Part shown: positions 1 to 7,710 of the stretch, piece after piece | How the letters are laid out: the number at the start of each line of letters is the position of its first letter | Position numbering within the stretch: the stretch's first letter is position 1 | DNA from: a virus | Reading direction: 5' to 3' (one strand) | Length of the DNA: 64,000 nucleotides | Virus record (IMG/VR): IMGVR_UViG_3300042502_000300 | Coordinates: 1 to 64,000 of that record | Program-made: the position numbers and the translations under genes | Notes under the pieces: model-generated | Told to the model about the DNA's origin: nothing | Seen by the model: only the letters and a program-made list of their open reading frames with translations | Databases searched by the model: none

Positions 1-440
1 AGCTCCCGTAGTACCTGTAGTTCCTTGCGATCCCGTAGCTCCCGTAGTACCTGTAGTTCCTTGTGATCCGGTTGCGCCTGTAGTACCCGTAGTTCCTTGC
101 GATCCCGTAGCTCCCGTAGTACCTGTAGTTCCTTGTGATCCGGTTGCGCCTGTAGTACCCGTAGTTCCTTGGCGGCCCTGAATGCCTTGTATACCCTGTA
201 TACCTTGTGAACCCGTAGCACCCGTAGTACCCGTAGTTCCTTGCGATCCCGTAGCTCCCGTAGTACCTGTAGTTCCTTGCGATCCCGTAGCTCCCGTAGT
301 ACCTGTAGTTCCTTGTGATCCGGTTGCGCCTGTAGTACCCGTAGTTCCTTGGCGGCCCTGTATACCCTGTATACCCTGTATACCTTGTGAACCCGTAGCA
401 CCCGTAGTACCCGTAGCTCCTTGTGAACCGGTAGCTCCCG
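1..440. repeat. Nested tandem repeats inside the collagen-like fibre gene
   Basis: The underlying unit is 9 bp (one Gly-X-Y triplet). Above it lie longer, near-exact copies: a block beginning gatcccgtag recurs 72 bp apart (29 and 101), and the 80 bases from 101 to 180 recur at 281-360, a 180-bp spacing. Such identity at DNA level means recent duplication. It also makes this a likely site of assembly collapse or length variation. Confidence 0.85.
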
Positions 441-1557
441 TAGTACCTGTAGTACCTTGTGATCCCGTAGCACCCGTAGTACCTTGAGACCCTGTTGTTC
501 CTACCGTACCTTGAGAACCAATTGCTCCTTGGGTACCCGTAGAACCTACAGCTCCTTGACTACCTGTTGCTCCTGTAAATCCTTGAACACCAGTAAGTCC
601 TTGAATACCTTGAGATCCTGTACTCCCGGTTGCACCAGTTGTACCTTGAGATCCCGTTGCACCTGTTGTACCAGTACTTCCTTGAGCACCTGTATTACCA
701 GTAATACCTGTAGTACCTTGTGCACCAACAGCTCCTTGTGCTCCTGTGTTACCAGTTGCACCAGTAAAACCTTGTAAACCAGTGGTTCCTTGAGCACCAG
801 TATTACCTGTAATACCTTGTAATCCTAAAATACCCTGTAAGCCTTGAGCACCGGTATTTCCTAGTATACCTTGTATTCCTTGTAGTCCAATCAAACCTTG
901 AGAACCGGTAGTACCAATGGTTCCTTGAGCACCTACTGCCCCTTGACTTCCGGTAGAACCTGTTGTTCCCTGTGCACCTGTGGCACCAATACTACCTTGT
1001 GCTCCAGTAGCTCCTGTTAAACCTTGTATTCCAGTAGCCCCCTGAGACCCTGTTGCGCCTGTAGCACCTGTAGTTCCTTGGCTACCAACTGTCCCCTGAG
1101 CACCGATAGATCCTTGTGATCCTGTCACACCTTGAACTCCTATAATACCTTGTATTCCCTGAGATCCAGTATTACCCAATGTACCTTGTATTCCCTGAAT
1201 TCCCTGAACACCCTGTATACCTTGAATACCTTGAGAACCAGTTGCGCCCGTCGTTCCTTGTGATCCCGTAGCTCCTTGTGAACCTGTTATACCTTGAATA
1301 CCTTGAGAACCAGTTGCGCCCGTCGTTCCTTGAGAACCTGTTATACCCTGTGATCCCGTATTACCTACAGTACCTTGTGTACCTTGAATACCCGTAAAAC
1401 CCTGAATACCTGTAGTACCCTGAATACCTTGAGCGGCATAAGCTCCATTTAAACCCTGTAAACCTTGCGTACCTTGCGCGCCTTGAATACCAGTGGTTCC
1501 TTGAGGCCCTCTTAATCCAGTGGTTTTTAAATTACCGTATTTATCTACTACCTGCAT
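1..1557 (-). CDS. Collagen-like tail fibre protein, N-terminal part (runs off left edge)
   Basis: The frame opens with ATG at 1557 and is uninterrupted to position 1. The first 18 or so residues ([17 protein letters not shown]) are a short non-repetitive head of the kind that anchors phage fibres. The remaining 500 or so residues are Gly-X-Y triplets rich in Q, T, A, S and I ([10 protein letters not shown] type), which should form a collagen-like triple helix. There is no stop codon in the window. The C-terminal part is probably the open frame at 62840-64000, because the two edges match in frame and in triplet register if the molecule is circular; the joined protein would be about 905 residues. 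Its start overlaps the end of the 1548-1877 gene by 10 bases, as expected within an operon. Role in host recognition is inferred from the family. Confidence 0.88.
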   Translation of the reverse strand, partial: MQVVDKYGNLKTTGLRGPQGTTGIQGAQGTQGLQGLNGAYAAQGIQGTTGIQGFTGIQGTQGTVGNTGSQGITGSQGTTGATGSQGIQGITGSQGATGSQGTTGATGSQGIQGIQGVQGIQGIQGTLGNTGSQGIQGIIGVQGVTGSQGSIGAQGTVGSQGTTGATGATGSQGATGIQGLTGATGAQGSIGATGAQGTTGSTGSQGAVGAQGTIGTTGSQGLIGLQGIQGILGNTGAQGLQGILGLQGITGNTGAQGTTGLQGFTGATGNTGAQGAVGAQGTTGITGNTGAQGSTGTTGATGSQGTTGATGSTGSQGIQGLTGVQGFTGATGSQGAVGSTGTQGAIGSQGTVGTTGSQGTTGATGSQGTTGTTGATGSQGATGTTGATGSQGIQGIQGIQGRQGTTGTTGATGSQGTTGTTGATGSQGTTGTTGATGSQGTTGTTGATGSQGIQGIQGIQGRQGTTGTTGATGSQGTTGTTGATGSQGTTGTTGATGSQGTTGTTGATGSQGTTGTTGA

Positions 1558-1877
1558 CTTACTGTATTAATATTAGGCATATCTTGACCCTCTATAGTGT
1601 ATGTTGTGCCTGATATGTTACACAAAGCTTCTATGCGATCTCCTTCATCTAAAAGGTATCTAAATTCATCAGTAGGTACATCTCCACCATCAAGCTCCAA
1701 TGAATAGACATCTATTGTTGAAGCAGTAGATGACGTATATTTAGATATAGTTATAGTATAAGCAGAAGGATTGTAGAATCTGATGAAATAAACTTCAGAT
1801 ATATTATTATCAGGCGCCGTATGTAATACCGTACCTGATGTTGAAACAATACCTTCATTACTAAACTTACCAGTCAT
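1548..1877 (-). CDS. Small virion-associated protein, probably tail or fibre related (109 aa)
   Basis: The sequence predicts beta strands throughout (alternating T, S, V and I residues, e.g. [21 protein letters not shown]). This fits a small beta-sandwich structural protein sitting next to the fibre. No signal peptide or catalytic motif is visible. It lies between the conserved 86-residue protein at 1897-2157 and the collagen-like fibre, whose start codon it overlaps by 10 bases, so the two are translated from one message. I recognise no specific family; the structural role is inferred from fold type and position. Confidence 0.7.
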   Translation of the reverse strand: MTGKFSNEGIVSTSGTVLHTAPDNNISEVYFIRFYNPSAYTITISKYTSSTASTIDVYSLELDGGDVPTDEFRYLLDEGDRIEALCNISGTTYTIEGQDMPNINTVRCR

Positions 1878-1896
1878 ATTGATATAGAAATACCTA

Positions 1897-2157
1897 TTAC
1901 CATAATGCGATAATATTCGTAGCTGATGTATTTGTAGAGAAAACTCTAGTTACCTGTATTGGTAAAAATGATCCTGCCAATACACCGTAAAATACAACGT
2001 CATCACCACCTGCTGTCATGACTCTTAAGTTTCCAGCGCCGCCTACATAAAGAACGCAAGGCCAGTTTATATCTCCGCCACCTACATATGGAATGTCAGC
2101 TGTATTACTTGGGGTAACGACCGCCGCTCTTTCAACTTGTAATTTTTGATTTGCCAT
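1897..2157 (-). CDS. Conserved small phage structural protein (86 aa)
   Basis: The pattern CVLYVGGAGNLRVMTAGGDDVVFYGV, followed by a run of hydrophobic beta residues, resembles a widely shared small phage protein found near tail and head-fibre genes (the pattern is quoted from positions 34-59 of the protein in pieces: VLYVGGAGNLRV, MTAGGDDVVFYG). It looks like a compact beta-barrel of the decoration or adaptor type. No catalytic residues are apparent. It is in the minus-strand late set, 19 bases upstream of the 1548-1877 gene. Membership of the shared family is from memory of the motif. Confidence 0.72.
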   Translation of the reverse strand: MANQKLQVERAAVVTPSNTADIPYVGGGDINWPCVLYVGGAGNLRVMTAGGDDVVFYGVLAGSFLPIQVTRVFSTNTSATNIIALW

Positions 2158-2160
2158 CTT

Positions 2161-2421
2161 TTATTTTTTTGTTGTCTTACCGTTTGCACCATTGCGCGCA
2201 CGATTAATACTTGGTTTTTCTTTTACAAATTTACCACTTTTTGTGGAACTCATGTCAGGGCCTCCCTTGCCATCAATGCCAACAGCACGACGAGCCTTTG
2301 TATGTGCCGCTCTATATGACTTTCGTTCTTCTGTAGAGTTCAACTCACGCTGATATTCTCTCCTCTTCTCCGCTGCCTTCGGATTGCTCGCGTAGTACTT
2401 TGACGTCTTGCTTTGTCCCAT
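2161..2421 (-). CDS. Conserved basic phage protein (86 aa)
   Basis: A strongly basic, probably largely disordered protein. It has the order SKYYASNP, STEERKSYRA, GGPDMSSTKSGKF, SINRARN, which matches my memory of a small basic protein common in marine and gut phages near virion genes. It probably binds DNA or is packaged in the capsid. Its start overlaps the 3' end of the 2345-2575 gene by 77 bases. No enzymatic motif is visible and the function is unknown. Confidence 0.72.
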   Translation of the reverse strand: MGQSKTSKYYASNPKAAEKRREYQRELNSTEERKSYRAAHTKARRAVGIDGKGGPDMSSTKSGKFVKEKPSINRARNGANGKTTKK

Positions 2422-2575
2422 AAAAAATTCTATTTACCAATAATCCAGGATCGTTCCACGCTTCTTGTCTAGCTCCACATCCGCAGTCCTCTCCGACTAG
2501 CTTGTCTAGTCCGGTAACTTTGGTGATAGCAGCGACCGTGTCACCAATCCCTTTATGTCTCTTTATAATGATCAT
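2345..2575 (-). CDS. Small phage protein with IGDT and CGC motifs (76 aa)
   Basis: The N-terminal half (GIGDTVAAITKVTGLDKLV, then GEDCGCGARQ) matches a small conserved phage protein I recognise by motif, in which a Cys-Gly-Cys cluster follows an amphipathic helix. The last 25 or so residues are highly charged and lie wholly inside the next gene (2161-2421), so this C-terminal extension may be an accident of the overlap. Start is at 2575, overlapping the stop of the upstream 2572-2871 gene by four bases. Function unknown. Confidence 0.62.
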   Translation of the reverse strand: MIIIKRHKGIGDTVAAITKVTGLDKLVGEDCGCGARQEAWNDPGLLVNRIFYGTKQDVKVLREQSEGSGEEERISA

Positions 2576-2871
2576 CCTTTAATCCACTTCTTACTAGGAG
2601 ATGCCGTCTTACTAGGTGACCACTTTGCTTTGTCAGCCCAATAAGCAGCGCTCATCTTACCCTTAGATATATTCTTAGCATGACGACTCTTAAATGCCTC
2701 TCGCTGACCAACCGTCTGATTGGTCTTAACTCCCTGCTGACCGAAACGAATAAGCTTCACCTGGTCACCTTCCTTTGCCACAACAACGTGACTCTTAGTT
2801 GGGTGACTAGGTGTTCGTTTAGGTTTATTAAAACCTGTAACGCCTGCTCTTTCTAAACGAGGGTCTTTCAT
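2572..2871 (-). CDS. Conserved basic phage protein with RFGQQGV motif, DUF6321-like (99 aa)
   Basis: The segments GVTGFNKPKRTPSHPTKSH, VKLIRFGQQGV, AFKSRHAKNI and KMSAAYWADKAKW are the conserved blocks of a basic protein widespread in phages; I believe this is DUF6321, but the family number is from memory. It has many Lys and Arg and no hydrophobic core segment longer than a few residues, so it may bind DNA or coat packaged DNA. It is coupled by 1-4 base overlaps to both neighbours. No function is established that I can cite. Confidence 0.78.
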   Translation of the reverse strand: MKDPRLERAGVTGFNKPKRTPSHPTKSHVVVAKEGDQVKLIRFGQQGVKTNQTVGQREAFKSRHAKNISKGKMSAAYWADKAKWSPSKTASPSKKWIKG

Positions 2872-3164
2872 TACTTACGCTTAGCCAATTTAGCCATTGC
2901 AGCTTTCATACCGTACTCTCTTGACATCTCTTTCTTGCCTTCTTTTTTCTCATGTTTTACCATAGCGGCCTTAGATGCGTACTTCTCTCCGGTCTTCTTC
3001 TCAACCATTGGTTTGCTTTTTGCTTTCATAACTTTTGTTGTTTTTGCTGCTTGTTTAAAATTACTTGCTGTTGGAGCTCCCTTGTCTCCAGGTTTGCGCA
3101 TTGTCTCGCCTGATCCAGCTTTAATTCGCTCTCTCTTTGCGTGAATGTTGCTATATAGTCCCAT
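2871..3164 (-). CDS. Lysine-rich small protein, first gene of the leftward unit (97 aa)
   Basis: I place the start at 3164 (MGLYSNIHAKRERI) rather than at the more upstream ATG, because the upstream frame runs through the promoter at 3181-3188. The protein is about one quarter Lys or Arg, with repeated K-A-A-M-x-K patterns (SKAAMVKHEKK, MKAAMAKLAKRK), and looks like a histone-like or virion-packaged basic protein. It opens a train of overlapping minus-strand genes. Function unknown. Confidence 0.75.
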   Translation of the reverse strand: MGLYSNIHAKRERIKAGSGETMRKPGDKGAPTASNFKQAAKTTKVMKAKSKPMVEKKTGEKYASKAAMVKHEKKEGKKEMSREYGMKAAMAKLAKRK

Positions 3165-3170
3165 TATGAA

Positions 3171-3188
3171 TATATTTGTACAAATATA
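3171..3188. promoter_or_regulatory. Palindromic divergent promoter
   Basis: TATATTTGTACAAATATA is a perfect 18-bp palindrome made of two head-to-head Bacteroidota -7 elements (TAnnTTTG). The rightward element is 3171-3178 and the leftward one 3188-3181. Each is followed by 15-16 bases to a start codon: 3194 on the plus strand and 3164 on the minus strand. Transcription in both directions should start within the palindrome or just beyond it, so the two promoters probably exclude each other. Confidence 0.75.
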
Positions 3189-3193
3189 ATAAA

Positions 3194-3718
3194 ATGAAAC
3201 CAAAAGTAAAAATTCATAAGCGTAGAAGACGCAGGAAAAAGGTATATACCGGTAGAGAGACTAGATGGGACTTCATGCAACATTGGACAGTTATACGCAA
3301 ATGGGCCGTCCTGAACTATGAACTTAAGAGCACGGCAGACCTAGAGATATTAATGCACCTATACTCACGACAACTGTTTACCCTACCCGAATGCTATGAA
3401 TGGGCAAAGTTTATGTCTTGGGATCGACACCGATTTAATAGATTGCTTGCTGAAGGTTGGATACATGTATGGAGGACTAGAAGTTTAGGTGAGTCAGCCA
3501 TGTATGAACTGACACATAAGGCTAAGAAGATGATCACCTCAGTGTATAAGAAAATGACAGGCCTAGAGCCAATTCCTGAATCATCTAGACGAAATAAGGC
3601 GTTCAGAAAGAACGCCCCATTCGCACAAAAAACATTAGCTAATGCTATACGTTCATTTAATCAAGAACACAAACAACATCTTTCTCTTGTATTAGATAAA
3701 GACGAGTTTCCCCAATAA
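3194..3718 (+). CDS. Conserved phage protein, winged-helix-like, possible regulator (174 aa)
   Basis: Start at 3194 (MKPKVKIHKRRRRRKK), 15 bases after the -7 element. A run of about 12 basic residues leads into an all-helical domain (HWTVIRKWAVLNYEL, DLEILMHLYSRQLFTLPE, WDRHRFNRLLAEGWIHVWR, YELTHKAKKMITSVYKKM). That order of helices plus a short wing is like MarR-type DNA-binding folds, and similar proteins occur near the structural genes of many phages. Its last 62 bases overlap groES on the opposite strand. A role as late-gene regulator is inference from fold and divergent promoter. Confidence 0.8.
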   Translation: MKPKVKIHKRRRRRKKVYTGRETRWDFMQHWTVIRKWAVLNYELKSTADLEILMHLYSRQLFTLPECYEWAKFMSWDRHRFNRLLAEGWIHVWRTRSLGESAMYELTHKAKKMITSVYKKMTGLEPIPESSRRNKAFRKNAPFAQKTLANAIRSFNQEHKQHLSLVLDKDEFPQ

Positions 3719-3917
3719 AGACATCATGGCCTGCCACCTTATCAAATAGGATGGTATCCCCTGCCTTAATGTCTAAGACATTAGTGCCAGGCTCAACGAT
3801 GCGTGCCTTGTGGTATCTCAAATCGTCAGAGTCCTCCCCTGATAGGAGAAGACCGGACTTTGTTTCCTTTTGCTCGATGATCTTGTCGATCAAGATAAAC
3901 TTATTTATTACCTTCAT
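3657..3917 (-). CDS. groES: GroES-type co-chaperonin (Cpn10)
   Basis: At 86 residues this is slightly shorter than bacterial GroES (about 95). It starts MKVINKFILIDKI, has the mobile-loop region KETKSGLLLSGEDSDD that docks on GroEL, then a barrel pattern IKAGDTILFDKVAGHDVFIGE and the closing strand YLIQEKDVVCVL. GroES caps the GroEL cavity during ATP-driven folding. The gene follows groEL, overlapping its 3' end by 17 bases, the reverse of the usual bacterial groES-groEL order. Its 3' end overlaps the convergent 3194-3718 gene by 62 bases. Together with groEL it is probably dedicated to folding phage virion proteins. Confidence 0.9.
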   Translation of the reverse strand: MKVINKFILIDKIIEQKETKSGLLLSGEDSDDLRYHKARIVEPGTNVLDIKAGDTILFDKVAGHDVFIGETRLYLIQEKDVVCVLD

Positions 3918-5469
3918 AGTCTCTTACGTTTGTGATGATTGAACTCGTGCTCATGATCGTCGTAGCGACTGACACGGCGTTTAATAAGGCGTTCTTAGTG
4001 ACTTTCGCTGGGTCAATGATACCAAGCTTCATCATGTCGCCGTACTGCTCTCCCTTAACGTCGTATCCCTCGTTCTCGATAGGTAACAACCCACCAATAA
4101 TCTCGTCAGCGTCTTTACCGGCATTTGTCACGATCTGACGCATAGGCGCCTCAAGTGCATGGTGCATGATCTTAATAGCAGTTGAACTCAAGTCAGAAAT
4201 GTTGCGAGCTCGTGAGTTGATTAATGCAGACCCACCACCAGGAAGGATACCCTCCTCCTTAGCAGCTCTTACCGCACACACAGCATCGTCAATACGATCC
4301 TTCTTCTCCTTCTGCTCAATGTCGCTCAATGCTCCAACATATATAACAGCAACACCGCCTGATAAGTTGGCAACTCGCTCGTTCACGAAGTCAACCTCGT
4401 TCTTGTCAGTTATACCGTTCGTTGATTCTTTTAATGATGCGATATGAGATTCAACGGCGTCAGCCGTTTCGATTGTTGGGATAAAGATCGTATTGTCCTT
4501 ACTAACAACTACGCGTGCAGCTGTTCCCAATGTATCTAACGTGATTAACGATAAGTCATCACCAGTATTCTCACTGAAATATGTTCCGCCCAAAGCGATT
4601 GCCAAGTCGTCCAATAAATCTTTCTGACGGTAACCAAATGATGGAGGTAAGATGTTACATGCCTTAATTTTACCCTGAGCAACGTTCATGTTCAACGTAG
4701 CCAAAGCGTTTGCACCTAACTCACCGATGATCAACAAAGACTTTCCTTGAGATACAATAGGAGCTAAGATCTTCTCCAAGTTCATTAAGTTATTGATCTC
4801 ATGGTCGCTGATCAAGATGTATGGGTTCTCTAACACACACTCCTGACGCTTATGGTCGTTGATGAAATACTTCGATGTCATACCGCGCTCGATACGCATA
4901 CCCTTCAATACGTCAACATATGTATTGGTTGTCTGACTGTTCTCAACAGTTACCATGTCAACCTGACTGAACGCATCGCCGATCATCTTACCGATCTCCT
5001 TGTCATTGTTCGCGCTGATTGATGCCACGTCGTATAACTTCTTACCGGTAACTTTCTTGCTTACCTTGTCAAGATCTTTTACAACTTTAGCTGTAATTTC
5101 GTTAATCTCACGGATTACCTCAGTTACATTGTCCTCGTCAGTCAAATGCTCGTCAGCAGCGTCGATAATAGCCTCGGCTAATACAATCGATGTAGTCGTT
5201 CCGTCACCTGCAACCGTCGCAGTGCGCTCAGCTGCCTGACGCATCATGATTACAGCCAAGTTCTCGACCGGATCCAACAAATTAATCGACTTAGCGACAG
5301 TCACACCGTCCTTTGTTACCGTAATACCACCGATGTGGTTCTCTGATTCAATTAGTACCGTGCGTCCGCGCGCCCCTAAAGTACTTTTTACTGCTCCGGC
5401 AATCGTCTTGATCCCCTTTTTGAGCTTTTTTTGGCCTTCAGAGGCCTCTAATACTTGTTTTACTACCAT
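3901..5469 (-). CDS. groEL: GroEL-type chaperonin (Cpn60)
   Basis: The start MVVKQVLEASEG at 5469 gives 522 residues, close to the usual 540. Diagnostic features are present: LKKGIKTIAGAVKSTLGARG at the N-terminus, TKDGVTVAKSI, the ATP-site VAGDGTTTS near residue 87, an apical domain with GLS-poor but recognisable LLIIGELGANALATL, RIDDAVCAVRAA containing the ATPase Asp, and EEGILPGGGSALI. The usual Gly-Met-rich C-terminal tail is missing; the protein ends in IITNVRDYEGNK. It is highly divergent from bacterial copies, which argues for long residence in phages rather than recent capture. The promoter is at 5495-5488. Confidence 0.95.
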   Translation of the reverse strand: MVVKQVLEASEGQKKLKKGIKTIAGAVKSTLGARGRTVLIESENHIGGITVTKDGVTVAKSINLLDPVENLAVIMMRQAAERTATVAGDGTTTSIVLAEAIIDAADEHLTDEDNVTEVIREINEITAKVVKDLDKVSKKVTGKKLYDVASISANNDKEIGKMIGDAFSQVDMVTVENSQTTNTYVDVLKGMRIERGMTSKYFINDHKRQECVLENPYILISDHEINNLMNLEKILAPIVSQGKSLLIIGELGANALATLNMNVAQGKIKACNILPPSFGYRQKDLLDDLAIALGGTYFSENTGDDLSLITLDTLGTAARVVVSKDNTIFIPTIETADAVESHIASLKESTNGITDKNEVDFVNERVANLSGGVAVIYVGALSDIEQKEKKDRIDDAVCAVRAAKEEGILPGGGSALINSRARNISDLSSTAIKIMHHALEAPMRQIVTNAGKDADEIIGGLLPIENEGYDVKGEQYGDMMKLGIIDPAKVTKNALLNAVSVATTIMSTSSIITNVRDYEGNK

Positions 5470-5487
5470 TTTATTTGAATTTAGATA

Positions 5488-5517
5488 CAAAAATAGTAAT
5501 AAATTGTCATATATTTG
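5488..5517. promoter_or_regulatory. Divergent promoters for groEL (minus) and the 5522 gene (plus)
   Basis: The leftward -7 element TATTTTTG occupies 5495-5488, 18 bases before the groEL start. The rightward element TATATTTG occupies 5510-5517, with only four bases before the ATG at 5522, so that message should be leaderless or nearly so. No clear -33 TTG partner at canonical distance was found for either. Confidence 0.6.
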
Positions 5518-5521
5518 TATT

Positions 5522-6154
5522 ATGGCATACATAGAACACAACTTTTTCCCACTAAAGGTATTCGTTAGAAACGAGTACATGTACCAACACACCAAAGGAC
5601 AAGGTGAATTCACCCCAGGAGTGATCATGTCGGTTAGATGTATGCCCGGACAAGCTGCGTTGTTCCAAGTACTACTTGAAAATGGTGTCATGAGAGACAA
5701 ATTACCTAGTCACGCACTACTTACCGAGCCTGAGACGCCTGAGGTAGACCTGCCGTTTCACTTTTTACAGATATGGAACTGCTTCTCATACAACTTCACC
5801 CTACTACACCTCTCATATGTGTATGATACCAAGGTAGAAGTGTTCATGAAGGACCATAAGTTCTATCCAGGTAGCTACTATGCGACAATAAACTGGGGAT
5901 CAAACGACCTAAATACCGACCTGTCACTAGCAGAAGATCCGCTAGAACATAAGTCACACCATATCATCCTACTAGACAACGGGCAGATCGCCCTACAGCC
6001 AAACAATCGTATCAAATGGTCTGAGCCTAGCTTTGTAACTAAACCATTCCCCGAACGACCTGACTATATGGTCAACAAAGATTACTACAACTGTGAGGGA
6101 TTTGAAAAGTGGCAGACCGAAGACTCCGAGCGAATGTTCTACGATACGGAATAA
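5522..6154 (+). CDS. Conserved hypothetical phage protein (210 aa)
   Basis: Start at 5522 (MAYIEHNFFPLKVFVRNEYM), four bases after a -7 element; a longer upstream frame exists but runs antisense through groEL. The protein is acidic and rich in aromatic residues (PFHFLQIWNCFSYNF, GSYYATINWG, HHIILLDNGQIALQPNNRI) and looks like a soluble beta-rich domain. It carries no transmembrane segment and no catalytic motif I know. It is a single-gene unit divergent from groEL and ends just before the heptamer array at 6157. I do not recognise a function. Confidence 0.8.
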   Translation: MAYIEHNFFPLKVFVRNEYMYQHTKGQGEFTPGVIMSVRCMPGQAALFQVLLENGVMRDKLPSHALLTEPETPEVDLPFHFLQIWNCFSYNFTLLHLSYVYDTKVEVFMKDHKFYPGSYYATINWGSNDLNTDLSLAEDPLEHKSHHIILLDNGQIALQPNNRIKWSEPSFVTKPFPERPDYMVNKDYYNCEGFEKWQTEDSERMFYDTE

Positions 6155-6156
6155 TA

Positions 6157-6295
6157 TGTCGCAAATATAGCAAACATTTGCCCCCAATCTGTCACAGTAA
6201 TTTAAAAAATTGTGACAAGAATGTCCAGTTTTTTGTCACAAAAACATGACAAATTTGTGACGGAAATGTCGCAAGTATCTACTAAATATGCGACA
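6157..6295. repeat. Array of TGTCRCA heptamers phased at about 11 bp
   Basis: TGTCRCA or its complement TGYGACA occurs at 6157 (+), 6190 (+), 6211 (-), 6234 (+), 6256 (-, last base differs), 6267 (+) and 6289 (-). Degenerate copies lie at 6222 (+) and 6245 (-). Start-to-start distances are 33, 21, 12, 11, 11, 11 and 22 bp when the degenerate copies are filled in, so nearly all sites fall on one face of the helix. The array lies between two convergent genes, so it is unlikely to be a promoter operator. Confidence 0.75.
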
Positions 6296-6385
6296 CACCT
6301 ATATACTAAAAGTACCACAGGTGCTATTGATTAGAATGATTATTTAGCGAAGGGGGTCCGCTTAATTATGGCGAATATGCCACAA

Positions 6386-6412
6386 TAAAAAAGGGCTACC
6401 TTTCGATAGCCC
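6386..6412 (-). terminator. Rho-independent terminator of the leftward 6425-7967 unit
   Basis: On the minus strand GGGCTA (6412-6407) pairs with TAGCCC (6398-6393) around a short loop and is followed by a run of T (6392-6386). It begins 13 bases after the stop of the 6425-7582 gene. Confidence 0.85.
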
Positions 6413-6424
6413 CTCTAGAATAAA

Positions 6425-7582
6425 TTATTGGTTTACCTGATTATATTGGAAACCTCCTCTTGTATAAGCATCTCTTTCGGCCGCTTCCTTTTTAGCTTTT
6501 TCGCCAATTGCTTTCAATTTAGTGTCGATAGTATTTCTATTGGTTGCATTATCTTGAGAATATTTGTATTCAGCAATACGACCTCTTTTGTCGATTGGCT
6601 CCTCATTCTTATTTTTACCCTCATTGTATCCAGGAGTAAAATAACTAAGGTTACCCTTCTCCATTTTCTTGCTATATCTTTGAGCACCTCTAGATTGCTT
6701 AACTTCCATCTTAGCGGCAGCAACCTGTTTTGCTTTGCCTTCTGGTGAAAGAGTATTATCTCTACGAGCCTCTTGTAAACCCTTTTTCAAATAATCTTTT
6801 CGGATACCCTTAATTTCTTTTGAAGAAAGATCAGTGAAGTCTTGACCTGCTGCACCTGTACTAGCCTTAGCTTTGAATAACTTCTCTTCTCTATTATACC
6901 CTCTAGAATTATCTCCTGTCTTACCAATCGATCCAATTACTTGCTTAACATAACGCTTACCAGATCCTTTAGTCGTAGCTCCCTTACCAAGGAAATTCAT
7001 ATCAGGACTTTTACCTCTGCGAATTGGTTTACCAGGACTAACAAAAGCTGGGTTTTCTTTTTCAACAAATTGTTTGATACCACCTTTTCTAGTTTTAATA
7101 GGTTCAGGCTTAAGAATATTCATTGTACCTGTAAGCTCTGGCACCTTAGGTTGTTCTCTTTTAACAGGAGCAGTAGGTTTAGCAACATCACCCATAAAAT
7201 TTGCCCATTTGCCACGTTGAGTGTCTTTACTTACCTTTACCCAACCATAATCAGGCGCATCTGGATTATTCTTTTTTTGATATGCATTGAACTCAGCTAA
7301 TTCACCAGCCTCTAATTTTCTCATATTACTATCAGAAGTATTTCCAGCATCTAAAACTCTGTAATCAGCTGGACCTTGCAACTTACTCTTTTTATAAGCC
7401 TCCATCTGCTTATTATAAGCCTTTACTTCATTGTCGTAGTTCTTATAAGCTTTATAATTCTGATCATACTTATCCCAATCACCTTGGTTGGATACATTAG
7501 ATACCCCAGGTTTTGTACTCACAGATGGTTTCTGTGGTGGAGTTGTCTTTGTGGTCAATCGACCTGTCTTCATTCTTGCCAT
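6425..7582 (-). CDS. Basic, low-complexity hypothetical protein (385 aa)
   Basis: A Lys-, Asn-, Gln- and Gly-rich protein, mostly predicted to be disordered. Early on there is a charged Tyr-rich helical stretch (DKYDQNYKAYKNYDNEVKAY). Conserved-looking Pro and Lys-rich linkers follow (KPEPIKTRKGG, PGKPIRRGKSPDM). The N-terminus GRLTTKTTPPQK closely resembles DRLTSRTTPPQG in the 7707-7967 protein, suggesting a common short signal. It is the last gene of a three-gene minus-strand unit. It could be an internal virion or DNA-binding protein; nothing catalytic is visible. Confidence 0.75.
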   Translation of the reverse strand: MARMKTGRLTTKTTPPQKPSVSTKPGVSNVSNQGDWDKYDQNYKAYKNYDNEVKAYNKQMEAYKKSKLQGPADYRVLDAGNTSDSNMRKLEAGELAEFNAYQKKNNPDAPDYGWVKVSKDTQRGKWANFMGDVAKPTAPVKREQPKVPELTGTMNILKPEPIKTRKGGIKQFVEKENPAFVSPGKPIRRGKSPDMNFLGKGATTKGSGKRYVKQVIGSIGKTGDNSRGYNREEKLFKAKASTGAAGQDFTDLSSKEIKGIRKDYLKKGLQEARRDNTLSPEGKAKQVAAAKMEVKQSRGAQRYSKKMEKGNLSYFTPGYNEGKNKNEEPIDKRGRIAEYKYSQDNATNRNTIDTKLKAIGEKAKKEAAERDAYTRGGFQYNQVNQ

Positions 7583-7710
7583 TCTAGCGCGATTTTTATG
7601 ATTAATAAGTTTATATGCAACTCATATGAGTCCAGAAGATCGTCCGGTCGGTAGTACTCAAAGCCTACATTTAAACCATACGGTATTCTGTTCTCTATGT
7701 AGATGTTCAT
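7570..7710 (-). CDS. Small hypothetical protein (46 aa)
   Basis: This short gene fills the gap between its neighbours. Its ATG (7710) overlaps the upstream stop in an ATGA, and its own stop lies 13 bases inside the 6425-7582 gene. The product begins MNIYIENRIPYGLNVGFEYY and is mixed alpha/beta with a hydrophobic C-terminal helix (INLLIIKIALEW). The precise coupling on both sides is the main evidence that it is real. Function unknown. Confidence 0.68.
   Translation of the reverse strand: MNIYIENRIPYGLNVGFEYYRPDDLLDSYELHINLLIIKIALEWQE

Noticed and set aside
182-797. Cys-Pro-rich and Thr-rich open frames on both strands within the collagen-like repeats.
   Set aside because: They follow from the 9-bp repeat read in other frames; the Gly-X-Y frame on the minus strand is the only one open across the whole region and linked to a start codon.
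5246-5521. Extension of the plus-strand gene upstream of 5522.
   Set aside because: The extension runs antisense through groEL and its promoter, and the -7 element at 5510-5517 lies inside it.
5470-5700. Longer GroEL start upstream of 5469.
   Set aside because: The added residues do not resemble GroEL and lie antisense to the 5522-6154 gene; the chaperonin N-terminus begins at MVVKQV.
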